DNA from: Aliivibrio sp. 1S175
Lineage (GTDB): Bacteria > Pseudomonadota > Gammaproteobacteria > Enterobacterales > Vibrionaceae
Direction of reading: 5' to 3'
NCBI RefSeq assembly: GCF_001690985.1
Contig: NZ_MAJS01000046.1
Span: 1-64,000 of the forward strand
Length of the DNA stretch: 64,000 nt
Shown here: piece by piece, positions 20,171 through 30,069 of the stretch
How the letters are laid out: each line of letters opens with the position of its first letter
Position numbering within the stretch: the stretch's first letter is position 1
Program-made: the position numbers and the translations under genes
The notes under the pieces: model-generated
Told to the model about the DNA's origin: nothing
The model's input: the letters and a program-made list of their open reading frames with translations, nothing else
The model's database searches: none

Positions 20171-21850
20171 ATGTGGAAATCTCTTCTAACATTAATGGAT
20201 GATTCAGTGGTTGTACTGCATTTTCCTGATGAGTTTCAGCCGGATGAAGAACCGACATTAAAGAACTTTAAAGATCGTTTAGAAGAGATTAATGCGCATA
20301 GTTTTCATTTTGATGAAAAAATTATTACATCAGTTATACAAGATGTTAAAAACGGTATGATTGCACATCATCAAGAACGCATAGTAGCTACGCGACGTGA
20401 TGCAGAAGTTATCATTGCCATTGAAGATCGTGACATGAAAGCAACCATGGCGGTTATTGGTGCTTATGGTGGTAAAGATTTAGCTAGTAATGACATTATT
20501 ATCGCATTAACCAGTATGAAAATTACTCGTGGTATCAGTAAAAATGCCTTGAAGAAAATGATGTTCCTTAGCCGAAATTTAATGGCGGGAGAACGTATAT
20601 CTTTGGTCGTAGCGAAAGGAAAAGAGCCAGTTGATGGTGCAAATGCAAGCTTTACACCTCTAGTCGAAGATTTTCGAGAGCAAGCTTTGAAACCTCAAGA
20701 AAAAGAAGGCGAAGCTGATAAAGTTGATATGCGTGATTTAGGTGAAACGATTACGGTTTCTGAAGGCGATGAATTGATACGACGCACCCCTCCAACCAAA
20801 GGTACTGAAGGGTACACCGTAAAAGGTGAGATTATTCCTGCTACACCAGGTAAGAATCACAAACTTCGTGTCGGTAAAGGTGCAGCAATTTCACCACATG
20901 ATCCAGAATTAGTTATTGCGACTATTTCAGGAATGCCGTGGATTAACAAAGATGGGGCAGATGTCGATAATGCTTTATGTTTGAATGCGGTTGATATTTC
21001 TACAGGGCATGTGAAATTTAAAGGCAGTGTGATTGTGAGTGGTGATATTGCTGCTGATATGATAGTAAGAGCGACAGGCAGTGTCACTGTCGGAGGTTTT
21101 ATTGAATCAGCAGATGTTCAAGCTCATGGTGATGTTATTGCAATGAAAGGTATTATTGGCCATCAAGTTGAAGATGGTGAAGAATATTCGTGCTTTGTTA
21201 AAGCTGGCGGTAAGATCATCGCTAAATTTGTGCAATCAGCAAATTTACAAGCCTCTGGAGACATTGAACTAGGATTACATTCAATCCAAAGTTTTATAAA
21301 AAGTAAGAATGCAGTCACTGTTATGGACAAATCAGGCCTAACTGGATCGATTGTCGGTGGTGAGGTGTATGCGGGCTCTACAATTACGACGGTTAATTTA
21401 GGTGCAACTGCAGGCACTCAAACATTAGTAAAAGCTTTTACTCGTTTTGATAAATATAAAGAAAACATTGCAAACTTGAATGCTAAATATAAATCGGCTC
21501 AAGAGACAACAATGAAGGTGGTACGTGCCGAAATGGATCTGGCTAAAGTACCAAAAGCCGATCGCACACCTGAGCAAATTGAACGTGTTCAAACAATGAA
21601 AGAAGAATCAAACAAAGAAATGACGCTTTCAATGACACGGTTCCAATCAGCAGAAGAAGAGTTAAGAAAACAGCTGAATGAGAATGTCGTTAAAGTAATG
21701 GAAAGAATGTATCCCAAAGTGACGATTCAATATGCAGAAGAGCAAGTGACGACAAAGCGTGAGCATAGCCCATGCAAGGTTTACTTTAATGAATATGAAA
21801 TTAAAATCGACCCCATCATTTCAAAAAATACTAGCCTTTTAAATGGTTAG
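20171..21850 (+). CDS. FapA-like DUF342 protein
   Basis: A 559-residue protein. The middle shows the DUF342/FapA pattern: GDELIRRTPPTKGTEGYTVK, then repeated glycine-rich beta-helix turns (VIVSGDIAADMIVRATGSVT, VGGFIESADVQAHGDVIA, LQASGDIELG) typical of a right-handed beta-solenoid. A long coiled coil (about residues 420-520) follows. The N-terminal 170 residues are a less conserved domain. FapA family members are proposed polymer- or flagellum-associated proteins in vibrios; role here is not established. No signal peptide, so cytoplasmic. It ends before a terminator at 21875. Confidence 0.8.
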   Translation: MWKSLLTLMDDSVVVLHFPDEFQPDEEPTLKNFKDRLEEINAHSFHFDEKIITSVIQDVKNGMIAHHQERIVATRRDAEVIIAIEDRDMKATMAVIGAYGGKDLASNDIIIALTSMKITRGISKNALKKMMFLSRNLMAGERISLVVAKGKEPVDGANASFTPLVEDFREQALKPQEKEGEADKVDMRDLGETITVSEGDELIRRTPPTKGTEGYTVKGEIIPATPGKNHKLRVGKGAAISPHDPELVIATISGMPWINKDGADVDNALCLNAVDISTGHVKFKGSVIVSGDIAADMIVRATGSVTVGGFIESADVQAHGDVIAMKGIIGHQVEDGEEYSCFVKAGGKIIAKFVQSANLQASGDIELGLHSIQSFIKSKNAVTVMDKSGLTGSIVGGEVYAGSTITTVNLGATAGTQTLVKAFTRFDKYKENIANLNAKYKSAQETTMKVVRAEMDLAKVPKADRTPEQIERVQTMKEESNKEMTLSMTRFQSAEEELRKQLNENVVKVMERMYPKVTIQYAEEQVTTKREHSPCKVYFNEYEIKIDPIISKNTSLLNG

Positions 21851-21872
21851 TTTATAATTGTTAGTTTTAATA

Positions 21873-21899
21873 TGAACCGCTCTTAGTAGCGGTTTTTGT
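21873..21899 (+). terminator. Terminator after the FapA-like gene
   Basis: Stem AACCGCT / AGCGGTT (21875-21881 / 21888-21894) followed by TTTG and further Ts, 25 bp after the stop codon. Confidence 0.75.
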
Positions 21900-22094
21900 T
21901 ATTAAAATGTACCTACGTAAACAACATGTTAAGTCAATGATAAGCTTAAGAGCTAATAATTCCTAACTGTGATCAGTAACTAATTTTAAACTTGCGATGC
22001 CTCTAATATTCGGGATACTAAATACCTGAAGTAAATCATTTGTGCTTTTCAATAGGATGTTGAGAGTAGATGTGGGAATTATATCGAGGCAAAT

Positions 22095-22475
22095 ATGAGT
22101 AAGATAATTGATTTTGATTACAGTGCATTTCTTGTCGATTCAAGTAAACAAAAATGGACTTTTTCTCAAGCATTAAAAAGCATGATCCCAACATTTGGCA
22201 CGGTTTGGAATGCGTCAGTTCATGACTCGACTCCGACAAAAGAAAGGCTCCGTCAAGAGGCTCTACAAGTTCTTTCTTCGCATATCAGTGATGAGTCTAA
22301 TATGATCCGTCTTATTCGTTTAGCACGCATAGAAGGCATTACAGATCTACAAATTAAATTGCCTTACGTATTAGATAAAGACCAAATTGATTCTATTTTA
22401 GAAAATACGTATACCGATATATCTCAATCAAATGATGGTATTGATCTTCTGTATGTTCATTTAAAAGAAAAATAA
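22095..22475 (+). CDS. Hypothetical cytoplasmic protein, 126 aa
   Basis: I do not recognise the family. The 126-residue protein has no signal peptide or membrane segment. It looks helical in the middle (TKERLRQEALQVLSSHISDE) and acidic at the end. Two short hydrophobic/charged stretches (IEGITDLQIKLPYVLDKDQI) may form a small alpha/beta domain. A GAGG ribosome-binding site precedes the ATG by 6 bases, and codon use is like its neighbours, so it is very likely real. It converges with the SulA-like gene (35 bp gap). Confidence 0.7.
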   Translation: MSKIIDFDYSAFLVDSSKQKWTFSQALKSMIPTFGTVWNASVHDSTPTKERLRQEALQVLSSHISDESNMIRLIRLARIEGITDLQIKLPYVLDKDQIDSILENTYTDISQSNDGIDLLYVHLKEK

Positions 22476-22509
22476 GCTATTTAAAATAGCGATATTCCTT
22501 GAATTAAAC

Positions 22510-22893
22510 TTAGTGCAATACTGTTATTTTTCGGTTTAATGTTAACCACTGTGAATCAGAAAAGTAGTAACAGTTAGAGTTACAAATAATAGCACTAGCA
22601 GTACCAAATTGTTTTGCCTTCTCTATCGTCTCTCTTTCTGTAAGATGGTTTGATGCCTTTAATCGAACCAATCTATTTAGTTCAATACCATGCTTCAATA
22701 ATGTCTCGCAGCTTGGCATTGATGTATTGGCAGTGATAAAAATCCACTTATCTTGTTTTGATAGACTTTTTAATATCTGTATGAAATGAGCCTCACATTG
22801 CGCATTAACTTGGCTTGCTGCACTTGTAATGTGTTGTGAGATTGCGTTATTAAATGAGTGTGAGTACGTTGTTAATGCCATTGCGCTGTTCAT
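22510..22893 (-). CDS. sulA: SulA-like SOS cell-division inhibitor
   Basis: About 127 residues, starting at the ATG giving MNSAMALTTY, which has AGGT about 9 bases upstream; a start 6 codons earlier lies inside the LexA box and has no ribosome-binding site. The core reads ILKSLSKQDKWIFITANTSM, then LLKHGIELNRLVRLK and KAKQFGTASAIICN. This matches the SulA layout (aromatic W after a polar turn, Leu-rich helix, then a G-x-x-S/A-x-V/I-I strand). SulA binds FtsZ and blocks septation during DNA damage. Identity with distant homologues is low, but the two LexA-type sites directly upstream strongly support the call. Confidence 0.78.
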   Translation of the reverse strand: MNSAMALTTYSHSFNNAISQHITSAASQVNAQCEAHFIQILKSLSKQDKWIFITANTSMPSCETLLKHGIELNRLVRLKASNHLTERETIEKAKQFGTASAIICNSNCYYFSDSQWLTLNRKITVLH

Positions 22894-22903
22894 AATAAAA
22901 TAC

Positions 22904-22934
22904 CTGTTCATCCATACAGTGTGTATTTATACAG
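22904..22934. promoter_or_regulatory. Tandem LexA (SOS) boxes before sulA
   Basis: A perfect CTGT-N8-ACAG site at 22904-22919 overlaps a second near-match, GTGT-N8-ACAG, at 22919-22934. They sit immediately before the sulA-like start, where LexA would block transcription until RecA activation. Confidence 0.8.
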
Positions 22935-23107
22935 TACTTTTAATTTAATTAATGATCAAGCTATTTTTTCTTTTATATAGGGTTAGTTATACTCTTAAAA
23001 TACAAATAATTAGAGTAACGTATTGATATTAAAGAGGGTGTAGATTATGCACAGGAAATCCTGAACAGTAAGAGGTAGGTTTGGTATAATTAGATTAGAA
23101 TTTTTTG

Positions 23108-23899
23108 ATGACAAAAAGTATGTACGATAAATCATTATTAGACCCAATTTACTCTTTTCTACAGTGTGAAACACCAGATGAATGGATCGATGAAGCTAAA
23201 AAACCACAGAATTTAGCTATTATTCTTAAAGACCATTTATTATGTGAATTAAAAGCGGCACAAAGTGCGATGTATTTAATTCGTAAATACGCGGTAGATA
23301 AAGAAAGTGCAGCTACTTTATTAGAATGGTTCAAGCCCTATGAAGAATTTGCTTATAAAAAAGTGGGATCTTTAGAAACACTCAAAGGCAAAAGCAATAT
23401 TTCCAAGAAAATCACCGCTCGTAAAGAGGCTAAATATAGCCAAGAACTGATAGATAAAATGGTCTTGCTGATAAAAGAAGAATTACATCATTTTTATCAG
23501 GTTCTTGAAATCATGACAGAACGAAATATTCCCTATGAAGGCATTACAGCAAGTCGTTATGCCAAAGGAATGCTGAGTAATATTATTACTCATGAACCTC
23601 ATACGTTGATTGACAAGCTTATTATTGGTGCTTTTATCGAAGCGCGTTCTTGTGAGCGCTTTGCAAAACTCGCTCCGTATTTAGACGACGATTTAGCGAA
23701 ATTCTATATTTCTTTATTGCGTTCAGAGTCTAGGCATTATCAAGATTATATTACATTGGCAGAGCAGGTTGCTGGTGGTGATGTGAGCGAGCGAGTGGCG
23801 CATTTTGCAAAAGCAGAAGTCGATTTAATTCAATCTGATGATGATGATTTTAAATTTCATAGTGGTAAGCCATCAGTTAAATATCTTCAATCTAACTAG
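23108..23899 (+). CDS. miaE: tRNA-(ms2io6A) hydroxylase MiaE
   Basis: A 263-residue non-haem diiron protein. The ligand motifs are in order: LLCELKAAQSAMYLI (Glu), EELHHFYQVLEIM (Glu and His), EARSCERF (Glu), SESRHYQDYI (Glu and His). These are the four-helix-bundle carboxylate ligands of MiaE. It hydroxylates the isopentenyl side chain of ms2i6A37 in tRNAs reading UNN codons, using O2. The start is the ATG giving MTKSMYDKS; a second ATG four codons on is possible, and neither has a strong ribosome-binding site. Followed by a strong bidirectional terminator. Confidence 0.94.
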   Translation: MTKSMYDKSLLDPIYSFLQCETPDEWIDEAKKPQNLAIILKDHLLCELKAAQSAMYLIRKYAVDKESAATLLEWFKPYEEFAYKKVGSLETLKGKSNISKKITARKEAKYSQELIDKMVLLIKEELHHFYQVLEIMTERNIPYEGITASRYAKGMLSNIITHEPHTLIDKLIIGAFIEARSCERFAKLAPYLDDDLAKFYISLLRSESRHYQDYITLAEQVAGGDVSERVAHFAKAEVDLIQSDDDDFKFHSGKPSVKYLQSN

Positions 23900-23913
23900 A
23901 CGAAACAGAAATA

Positions 23914-23942
23914 AAAAAAGGTCGCAGTGAGCGACCTTTTCA
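23914..23942. terminator. Bidirectional terminator after miaE
   Basis: AAAGGTCGC / GCGACCTTT with loop AGTGA, flanked by an A-run and a T-run. It serves miaE (+) and the convergent gene at 23963 (-). Confidence 0.9.
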
Positions 23943-23962
23943 TTGTTAATTGAATTAGATGA

Positions 23963-24727
23963 TTACCATTTTTTCTTTGGTTGAAATAAAACATCGATGT
24001 CATCATCTTTGTTTTTATCCAATTTATCTTGAAGTTCTTGATCTTGTTTCTTTTTCGTTTTGTTATTTAGTTCATCAAGCATATCTTGTAGTTGGGTACG
24101 CGCTTTGTTTGAGTAACCATCATTTTTACTAGATAAAGCATCAATCCCTTTTTTCAGTAGCTGACGAGCAGTACCAGCTTGGCCACGTTGAGTCGCTTCT
24201 TTTGCTCGTTTGACTACATTTTCTATATTAATACGAACTTGCATTGATTCAAGACGCGCGTTTTCAGCAACAAATACTTGTGTATTTACTCGACCTTTTC
24301 TATGCTCAGCACGCAACGTATCACGAAGACGTTTTACTAACTTCAGCATAATAAGCGCTTGTTTATCATTACTCGGAACTTTGAAGTTTGTGCTGTCACC
24401 ACCCGTATAATTTGTTTTTAACTGTTGGAGTTGTTGCTCCATGTTTTCGATACGGGCAGGGTAAGAGCGGTCATGTAAGTCTAATTCAGAGATAGATCGT
24501 AATGCATCAAGGATTCGTTGGTTTAGGCAAACTAATAGTTCTTTGCTGTATGGGAGATGGTGAGCATTACTGATAAGTTCTTCAGTTGAGTCAATAATAA
24601 CCATATGCTTTGCAGATTCTTGTTTTTTAGCAGATTCGATCTTTGTTCTATACTGAACAATGATGTTATAGCCAATTATCAAGGTAAGTAGAATCGCAAA
24701 AAGTCCAATAATTAGAGCAATATTCAT
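23963..24727 (-). CDS. Hypothetical membrane-anchored coiled-coil protein
   Basis: A 254-residue protein with one N-terminal membrane span (residues about 3-25, IALIIGLFAILLTLIIGYNI) and a long cytoplasmic helical part. It contains coiled-coil segments (IENMEQQLQQLKTNY; ARTQLQDMLDELNNKTKKKQ) and a basic centre (VVKRAKEATQRGQAGTARQL). The C-terminus is strongly charged (LQDKLDKNKDDDIDVLFQPK). I believe this is a conserved vibrio protein of unknown function; no catalytic motif is seen. Its 3' end abuts the miaE terminator. Function not assigned. Confidence 0.75.
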   Translation of the reverse strand: MNIALIIGLFAILLTLIIGYNIIVQYRTKIESAKKQESAKHMVIIDSTEELISNAHHLPYSKELLVCLNQRILDALRSISELDLHDRSYPARIENMEQQLQQLKTNYTGGDSTNFKVPSNDKQALIMLKLVKRLRDTLRAEHRKGRVNTQVFVAENARLESMQVRINIENVVKRAKEATQRGQAGTARQLLKKGIDALSSKNDGYSNKARTQLQDMLDELNNKTKKKQDQELQDKLDKNKDDDIDVLFQPKKKW

Positions 24728-25007
24728 AGTTTATAACATACATCCGTTAGTAGTGATTTCTAGTTTAACATCTTGTAAAGTAAATGAATAGCAAGGGGAT
24801 AATTCCCACAAGTTAATTACTTGAAAGCGAGTCGTGACGCTAGGTCTTAATTAATGCTATCGACAAGCATTCACATTTCTTTAGCCTAATATTACTTTAT
24901 TTAAACAAATTATGAATATTAAGCATAAGGCTTTGAAAAGAGATAGGAATAGGTATATAACAGTATCGTATAAGTTAAATAAATTTTACGTAAAGGATTA
25001 CAGGTAA

Positions 25008-25988
<981 letters not shown>

Positions 25989-25990
25989 GA

Positions 25991-26020
25991 TCGGCCCGAT
26001 ACTACTTTTAGGGCCGCTTT
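25991..26020 (+). terminator. GC-rich hairpin between cysB and the methyltransferase gene
   Basis: CGGCCC (25993-25998) / GGGCCG (26011-26016) followed by only CTTTC. It could be an attenuating terminator for cysB, and it lies so close that it occupies the usual ribosome-binding region of the next gene. Confidence 0.5.
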
Positions 26021-26021
26021 C

Positions 26022-27218
26022 ATGCATTCTCAGCAATTTTTAAATATAGACCGTTTGTTAGCTCAGGCGGTCTTTTTTTGGCAATTTTCTGCGTTTCACA
26101 GCTCAGATTATCCATGGCGTGAAACCCATACAGAGCTAAGTGATTGGCTTGATGGATTATCACTTCAAGAAGTCCAGAGTTTAAAATTAGATCCTGAAGA
26201 ACTTACCAATCAACTTTCTGTTTATATTCCGCAATTATCGGAACTCTATTCTCTCGCTCAGTTACCAGAGCTAACAGTATCTATTCCAGCGTGTCCAAAA
26301 GGGTTAGATTCCGGAATTAATGGTCGTAAGTGGCAGCAAATAACAAAACTTAGTGCATTAGGGGCTGAGTATCATAAACCACAAGGTGGATGGTTAGAAT
26401 GGTGTGGTGGAAAGGGGTATTTAGGGCGAGTGTTAACGGCAACAACAGGAATGCCAGTTACGACATTAGAATGGCAACAATCACTTTGCGATAGTGGTCA
26501 ATCGTATGCAAATAATCACCAACTAGATATGACGTTTATACAAGGTGATGCACTTTCTCCACTGAGTGATGATTTGATAAAAGAGAAGCAACACGCGGTT
26601 GCTTTGCATGCTTGTGGTGATTTACATATCAACTTGCTTACGCTTGGTATTGCACACCATATCAATGCAATAACCATTGCTCCTTGTTGTTTTCATTTAA
26701 CTCAATCTGTGAATTATGTAGGCTTATCTTCATTGTCACAGCAATCAACACTGGAATTATCCAAAGATGATCTGCGTTTGCCTTTACAAGAAACCGTTGT
26801 TGCGGGGCTACGGACTCAACATCATCGTGAGTTAGAGATGTGCTTTCGTTTAGGGTTTAAGGCGTTACAGCAGTCATTGAGTGAGAGTAAAACGTATCTT
26901 TCTATCCCAAGCATTAAAAAATCATTATTAAGTGATGGATTTGAAGCATTTTGTTATTGGGCGGCAGAGAAAAAAGAACTAATACTGCCAGAAGATATAG
27001 TTTATGACGATTGGTTGAAGAAAGGAGAGGCTGCTTTTGTTGTTATGGAAAAATGCGATTTAATTCAACATCTGTTTAAAAGACCATTAGAAGTATGGTT
27101 GTGTTTAGATCGGGCTTTATTGATGGAAGAGGCGGATTATGACGTCCGTATTGGTGAGTTTTGCTTAAAAGAAGAAACGCCTCGAAATATTGTTATCCAA
27201 GCAAGAAAGCAGAAATAA
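26022..27218 (+). CDS. METTL25/RRNAD1-like SAM methyltransferase
   Basis: A 398-residue protein. A SAM-binding motif I reads LEWCGGKGYLGRVL near residues 125-138, followed by an acidic post-I motif (VTTLEWQQ). HACGDLHINLLTLGI and the strand-end IAPCCFHLTQ (P-C-C-F) are characteristic of the METTL25/RRNAD1-type methyltransferase family, annotated in bacteria simply as methyltransferase. Substrate unknown; no RNA-binding domain is obvious. The N-terminal ~110 residues are helical and precede the catalytic part. It follows cysB at 33 bp. Start ATG lacks a clear ribosome-binding site, so the exact start is uncertain. Confidence 0.75.
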   Translation: MHSQQFLNIDRLLAQAVFFWQFSAFHSSDYPWRETHTELSDWLDGLSLQEVQSLKLDPEELTNQLSVYIPQLSELYSLAQLPELTVSIPACPKGLDSGINGRKWQQITKLSALGAEYHKPQGGWLEWCGGKGYLGRVLTATTGMPVTTLEWQQSLCDSGQSYANNHQLDMTFIQGDALSPLSDDLIKEKQHAVALHACGDLHINLLTLGIAHHINAITIAPCCFHLTQSVNYVGLSSLSQQSTLELSKDDLRLPLQETVVAGLRTQHHRELEMCFRLGFKALQQSLSESKTYLSIPSIKKSLLSDGFEAFCYWAAEKKELILPEDIVYDDWLKKGEAAFVVMEKCDLIQHLFKRPLEVWLCLDRALLMEEADYDVRIGEFCLKEETPRNIVIQARKQK

Positions 27219-27234
27219 TGACCAGAACTTAAAT

Positions 27235-27266
27235 AATAAAGGCGCTTACATTAAGCGCCTTTATTG
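27235..27266. terminator. Bidirectional terminator before aspC
   Basis: Perfect stem GGCGCTTA / TAAGCGCC (27241-27248 / 27252-27259) flanked by AATAAA and TTTATT; shared by the methyltransferase gene (+) and aspC (-). Confidence 0.85.
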
Positions 27267-27287
27267 GTTTATATAGCTAGCAGAGAA

Positions 27288-28478
27288 TTAAAGAACCGCT
27301 GCAATCCCTTTACATAAAGGAAGCATATTGTCTTTTGTCATACCAGCAACACTGATACGGCCAGAGCCGACAATGTAGATAGCAAACTCATCTTTTAGGC
27401 GGTTTACTTGCTCTTTAGAAAGACCAGAGAACGAGAACATGCCGTTTTGACCTTCAATAAAGCTAAAGTCAGCAGCAACGCCTTGTTCTTTTAATGTGGT
27501 TACAAATAGAGTACGCATTTCTTGAATACGGTCACGCATTTCTGCTACTTCTTGTTCCCACTCTGCACGCAACGCATCATCATTTAAGATGTAGGTAACG
27601 ACAGCAGCACCGTGAGCTGGTGGGTTAGAGTAAATAGAGCGAATGATAGCTTTAACTTGAGAGAATGCATCAGAAGCAACAGCGGGTTCTTTTGCTACTA
27701 GAGTGAAAGCACCAACACGTTCATTGTATAGACCGAAGTTTTTCGAGAATGAACTTGCTACTAATAACTCAGGGCAATATTTAGCGAAAGTACGAAGACC
27801 AGACGCATCTTCTTCTACGCCTTTAGCAAAGCCTTGGTATGCGAAATCAAATAAAGGCAGTAATCCTTTTTCTGAACACAGTTTCGCTAGTTCTTCCCAC
27901 TCAGAAGCCGTTGGATCAATACCTGTTGGGTTATGGCAGCAGCCATGAAGTAGAACAACATCACCTTCGCTTGCTTGTTGAAGATCAGAAAGCATTGCAG
28001 CGAAGTCTTTTGATTTAGTTTCAGCGTTATAGTAGCTGTATTGTGCAGTCTCGATACCAGCAGCGGTAAACACACCTATGTGGTTTGCCCATGTAGGATT
28101 ACTGATCCAGATCTTCACATCGCCAAGCTGACGTTTAATGAATTCACCAGCAACTCGTAATGCACCAGTACCACCTGGAGCTTGAGCGGTTTGAGCGCGT
28201 TTTTCTGTAATAACTTCAGCATCGTTACCAAATAACAGTTTTTGAACTGCTAGGCCGTATTCTGCTGTACCTTGGATGGTTAAGTATGACTTTGTTTTTT
28301 CAGTATCAAGCAATACTGCTTCTGCTTTTTTTACCGTTTTTAATACAGGTGTTTGACCTGCTTCGTTCTTATAAATACCAACACCTAGGTTGATTTTTTC
28401 AGCACGAGGGTCGTTTTTAAATTCATCAGTAAGACCTAAAATTGGGTCAGCTGGTGCAGCAGAGATCTTTTCAAACAT
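27288..28478 (-). CDS. aspC: Aromatic/aspartate aminotransferase
   Basis: A 396-residue class I PLP aminotransferase. The start is set at the ATG giving [16 protein letters not shown]; the preceding GGATGATGAC can act as ribosome-binding site. Diagnostic parts are [27 protein letters not shown], the Asn region NPTGIDPT, the PLP Lys in [15 protein letters not shown], and a terminal SGRISVAG with substrate Arg. It interconverts aspartate and oxaloacetate (and may also act on aromatic amino acids like TyrB; these are not separable by eye). Single gene ending at a shared terminator. Confidence 0.93.
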   Translation of the reverse strand: MFEKISAAPADPILGLTDEFKNDPRAEKINLGVGIYKNEAGQTPVLKTVKKAEAVLLDTEKTKSYLTIQGTAEYGLAVQKLLFGNDAEVITEKRAQTAQAPGGTGALRVAGEFIKRQLGDVKIWISNPTWANHIGVFTAAGIETAQYSYYNAETKSKDFAAMLSDLQQASEGDVVLLHGCCHNPTGIDPTASEWEELAKLCSEKGLLPLFDFAYQGFAKGVEEDASGLRTFAKYCPELLVASSFSKNFGLYNERVGAFTLVAKEPAVASDAFSQVKAIIRSIYSNPPAHGAAVVTYILNDDALRAEWEQEVAEMRDRIQEMRTLFVTTLKEQGVAADFSFIEGQNGMFSFSGLSKEQVNRLKDEFAIYIVGSGRISVAGMTKDNMLPLCKGIAAVL

Positions 28479-28621
28479 AGTCATCATCCATGGTGAGATT
28501 AAAATAAAAAAGTTAACGAGCGATTTAGTTATTTATACCCGTTAACCTTGTAAGTTTGCAACGGTTAGATAACTAAAATGCCAAAATTTATTAATTAAAG
28601 AATGAAATCAGATGAAAAATG

Positions 28622-28669
28622 GTAAAAAACACATCAGAACGGTATTCATTCACCATTCTGATGTGTTGA
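28622..28669 (-). terminator. Terminator of purT
   Basis: On the minus strand the imperfect long stem ACACATCAGAA / TTCTGATGTGTT (about 28629-28668) is followed by TTTTTT at 28623-28628. It lies 10 bp after the purT stop. Confidence 0.85.
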
Positions 28670-28678
28670 TTTAATTCT

Positions 28679-29854
28679 TTAGTACGTGATCTTAATTTTG
28701 TTTGACGCTGAAATCGCATCTTCAATCGCAGTGTCCAGATTATCACGACGAGTAATCGCAACACCTAAACGGCGGCGACCATTTATTTCTGGTTTTCCAA
28801 ACAGTTTTACTTGAGTTTGCGGTTGGCTTAAAGCCTCTGTTAGCCCATCAAAACGGATATTCGTTGATGTCCCTTGCCCTAAAATAACAGAAGAAGCAGC
28901 AGGGCCATATTGCGTAATACTATTAATTGGCATTCCAGTAAAGGCACGAACATGCAGAGCAAACTCAGACATTTCTTGTGACATTAGAGTGACTAACCCA
29001 GTATCGTGTGGACGAGGAGAGACTTCATTAAAATAAATATCATTACCTTTAATAAATAACTCTACGCCGAATAAACCGTACCCACCGAGCGCATTCACCA
29101 CTTTTTCTGCGGCTTGTTGAGCTTGTTTTAATGCGGCTTCTGTCATTACTTGTGGTTGCCAAGATTCACGGTAATCCCCGTCTTCTTGTCGATGACCAAT
29201 GGGCGCACAAAAATGAACACCATCAATAGCACGAACCGTTAATAATGAGATCTCATAATCGAAATCAACAAAGCCTTCAACTATGACTCGTCCAGCACCG
29301 GTACGGCCACCGTCTTGCGCATAATCCCATGAGTTTTTGATATCTGCTTCGGTTTTAATCACACTTTGGCCTTTACCTGATGAACTCATCACAGGCTTAA
29401 TCACACAAGGCATTCCAACAAATTTAACGGCTTCAACTAACTCATCATAAGTATCGACAAAACGATAAGGTGAAGTCGGCAATTTTAATTCTTCAGCGGC
29501 TAAACGACGAATGCCTTCACGGTTCATGGTGAGCTTTGTCGCATTAGCGGTAGGGACGACATTAAGACCTTGCTTCTCTAACTCAACCAATTTATCTGTC
29601 GCAATGGCTTCAATTTCAGGCACGACATAATCTGGTTGCTCTTTTTTGATGATTTCTTCTAGTGCGTCAGCGTCTAACATATCAATAGCATAACTACGAT
29701 GAGCGACTTGCATTGCAGGGGCGTTTAAATAGCGGTCAACCGCAATGACTTCTAAACCAAGACGCTGACATTCAATTGCCACTTCTTTACCAAGTTCGCC
29801 AGAGCCAAGCAATAATACTTTTGTTGCAGAAGAAGATAGAGCAGTACCAAACAT
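28679..29854 (-). CDS. purT: Formate-dependent GAR transformylase PurT
   Basis: A 391-residue ATP-grasp enzyme, the normal PurT length. N-terminal biotin-carboxylase-like Rossmann part ([20 protein letters not shown]), then the ATP-grasp domain with [19 protein letters not shown], and [16 protein letters not shown] for metal and GAR binding. It makes formyl-GAR from GAR, formate and ATP in purine synthesis. A PurR box overlaps the promoter upstream, tying it to purC in this window. Stand-alone unit with its own terminator. Confidence 0.96.
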   Translation of the reverse strand: MFGTALSSSATKVLLLGSGELGKEVAIECQRLGLEVIAVDRYLNAPAMQVAHRSYAIDMLDADALEEIIKKEQPDYVVPEIEAIATDKLVELEKQGLNVVPTANATKLTMNREGIRRLAAEELKLPTSPYRFVDTYDELVEAVKFVGMPCVIKPVMSSSGKGQSVIKTEADIKNSWDYAQDGGRTGAGRVIVEGFVDFDYEISLLTVRAIDGVHFCAPIGHRQEDGDYRESWQPQVMTEAALKQAQQAAEKVVNALGGYGLFGVELFIKGNDIYFNEVSPRPHDTGLVTLMSQEMSEFALHVRAFTGMPINSITQYGPAASSVILGQGTSTNIRFDGLTEALSQPQTQVKLFGKPEINGRRRLGVAITRRDNLDTAIEDAISASNKIKITY

Positions 29855-29888
29855 AATAAATTCTCATGTAATCGTGAAATATGGCGCT

Positions 29889-29926
29889 ATAATACTAAAA
29901 TTCAGCCAATACGCAAACGTTTGCTT
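29889..29926 (-). promoter_or_regulatory. purT promoter with PurR operator over the -35
   Basis: The PurR site ACGCAAACGTTTGCTT lies at 29911-29926. On the minus strand a -35 TTGCGT inside the operator and a -10 TATTAT are spaced 16 bp. Repressor binding would therefore cover the promoter, about 40-70 bp before the purT start. Confidence 0.85.
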
Positions 29927-30069
29927 TTGGTTTTATCTTACTTTCAAGTTTATAAATATGGTATCTATATCACACTGCTAACCAAATTATAGGCAGTGTG
30001 AATGTGTTCGTTTGTATTCAATCTCACGGCTGTTATGCTATTTTTTTAATAAAGTAGTGGCATTGAATT

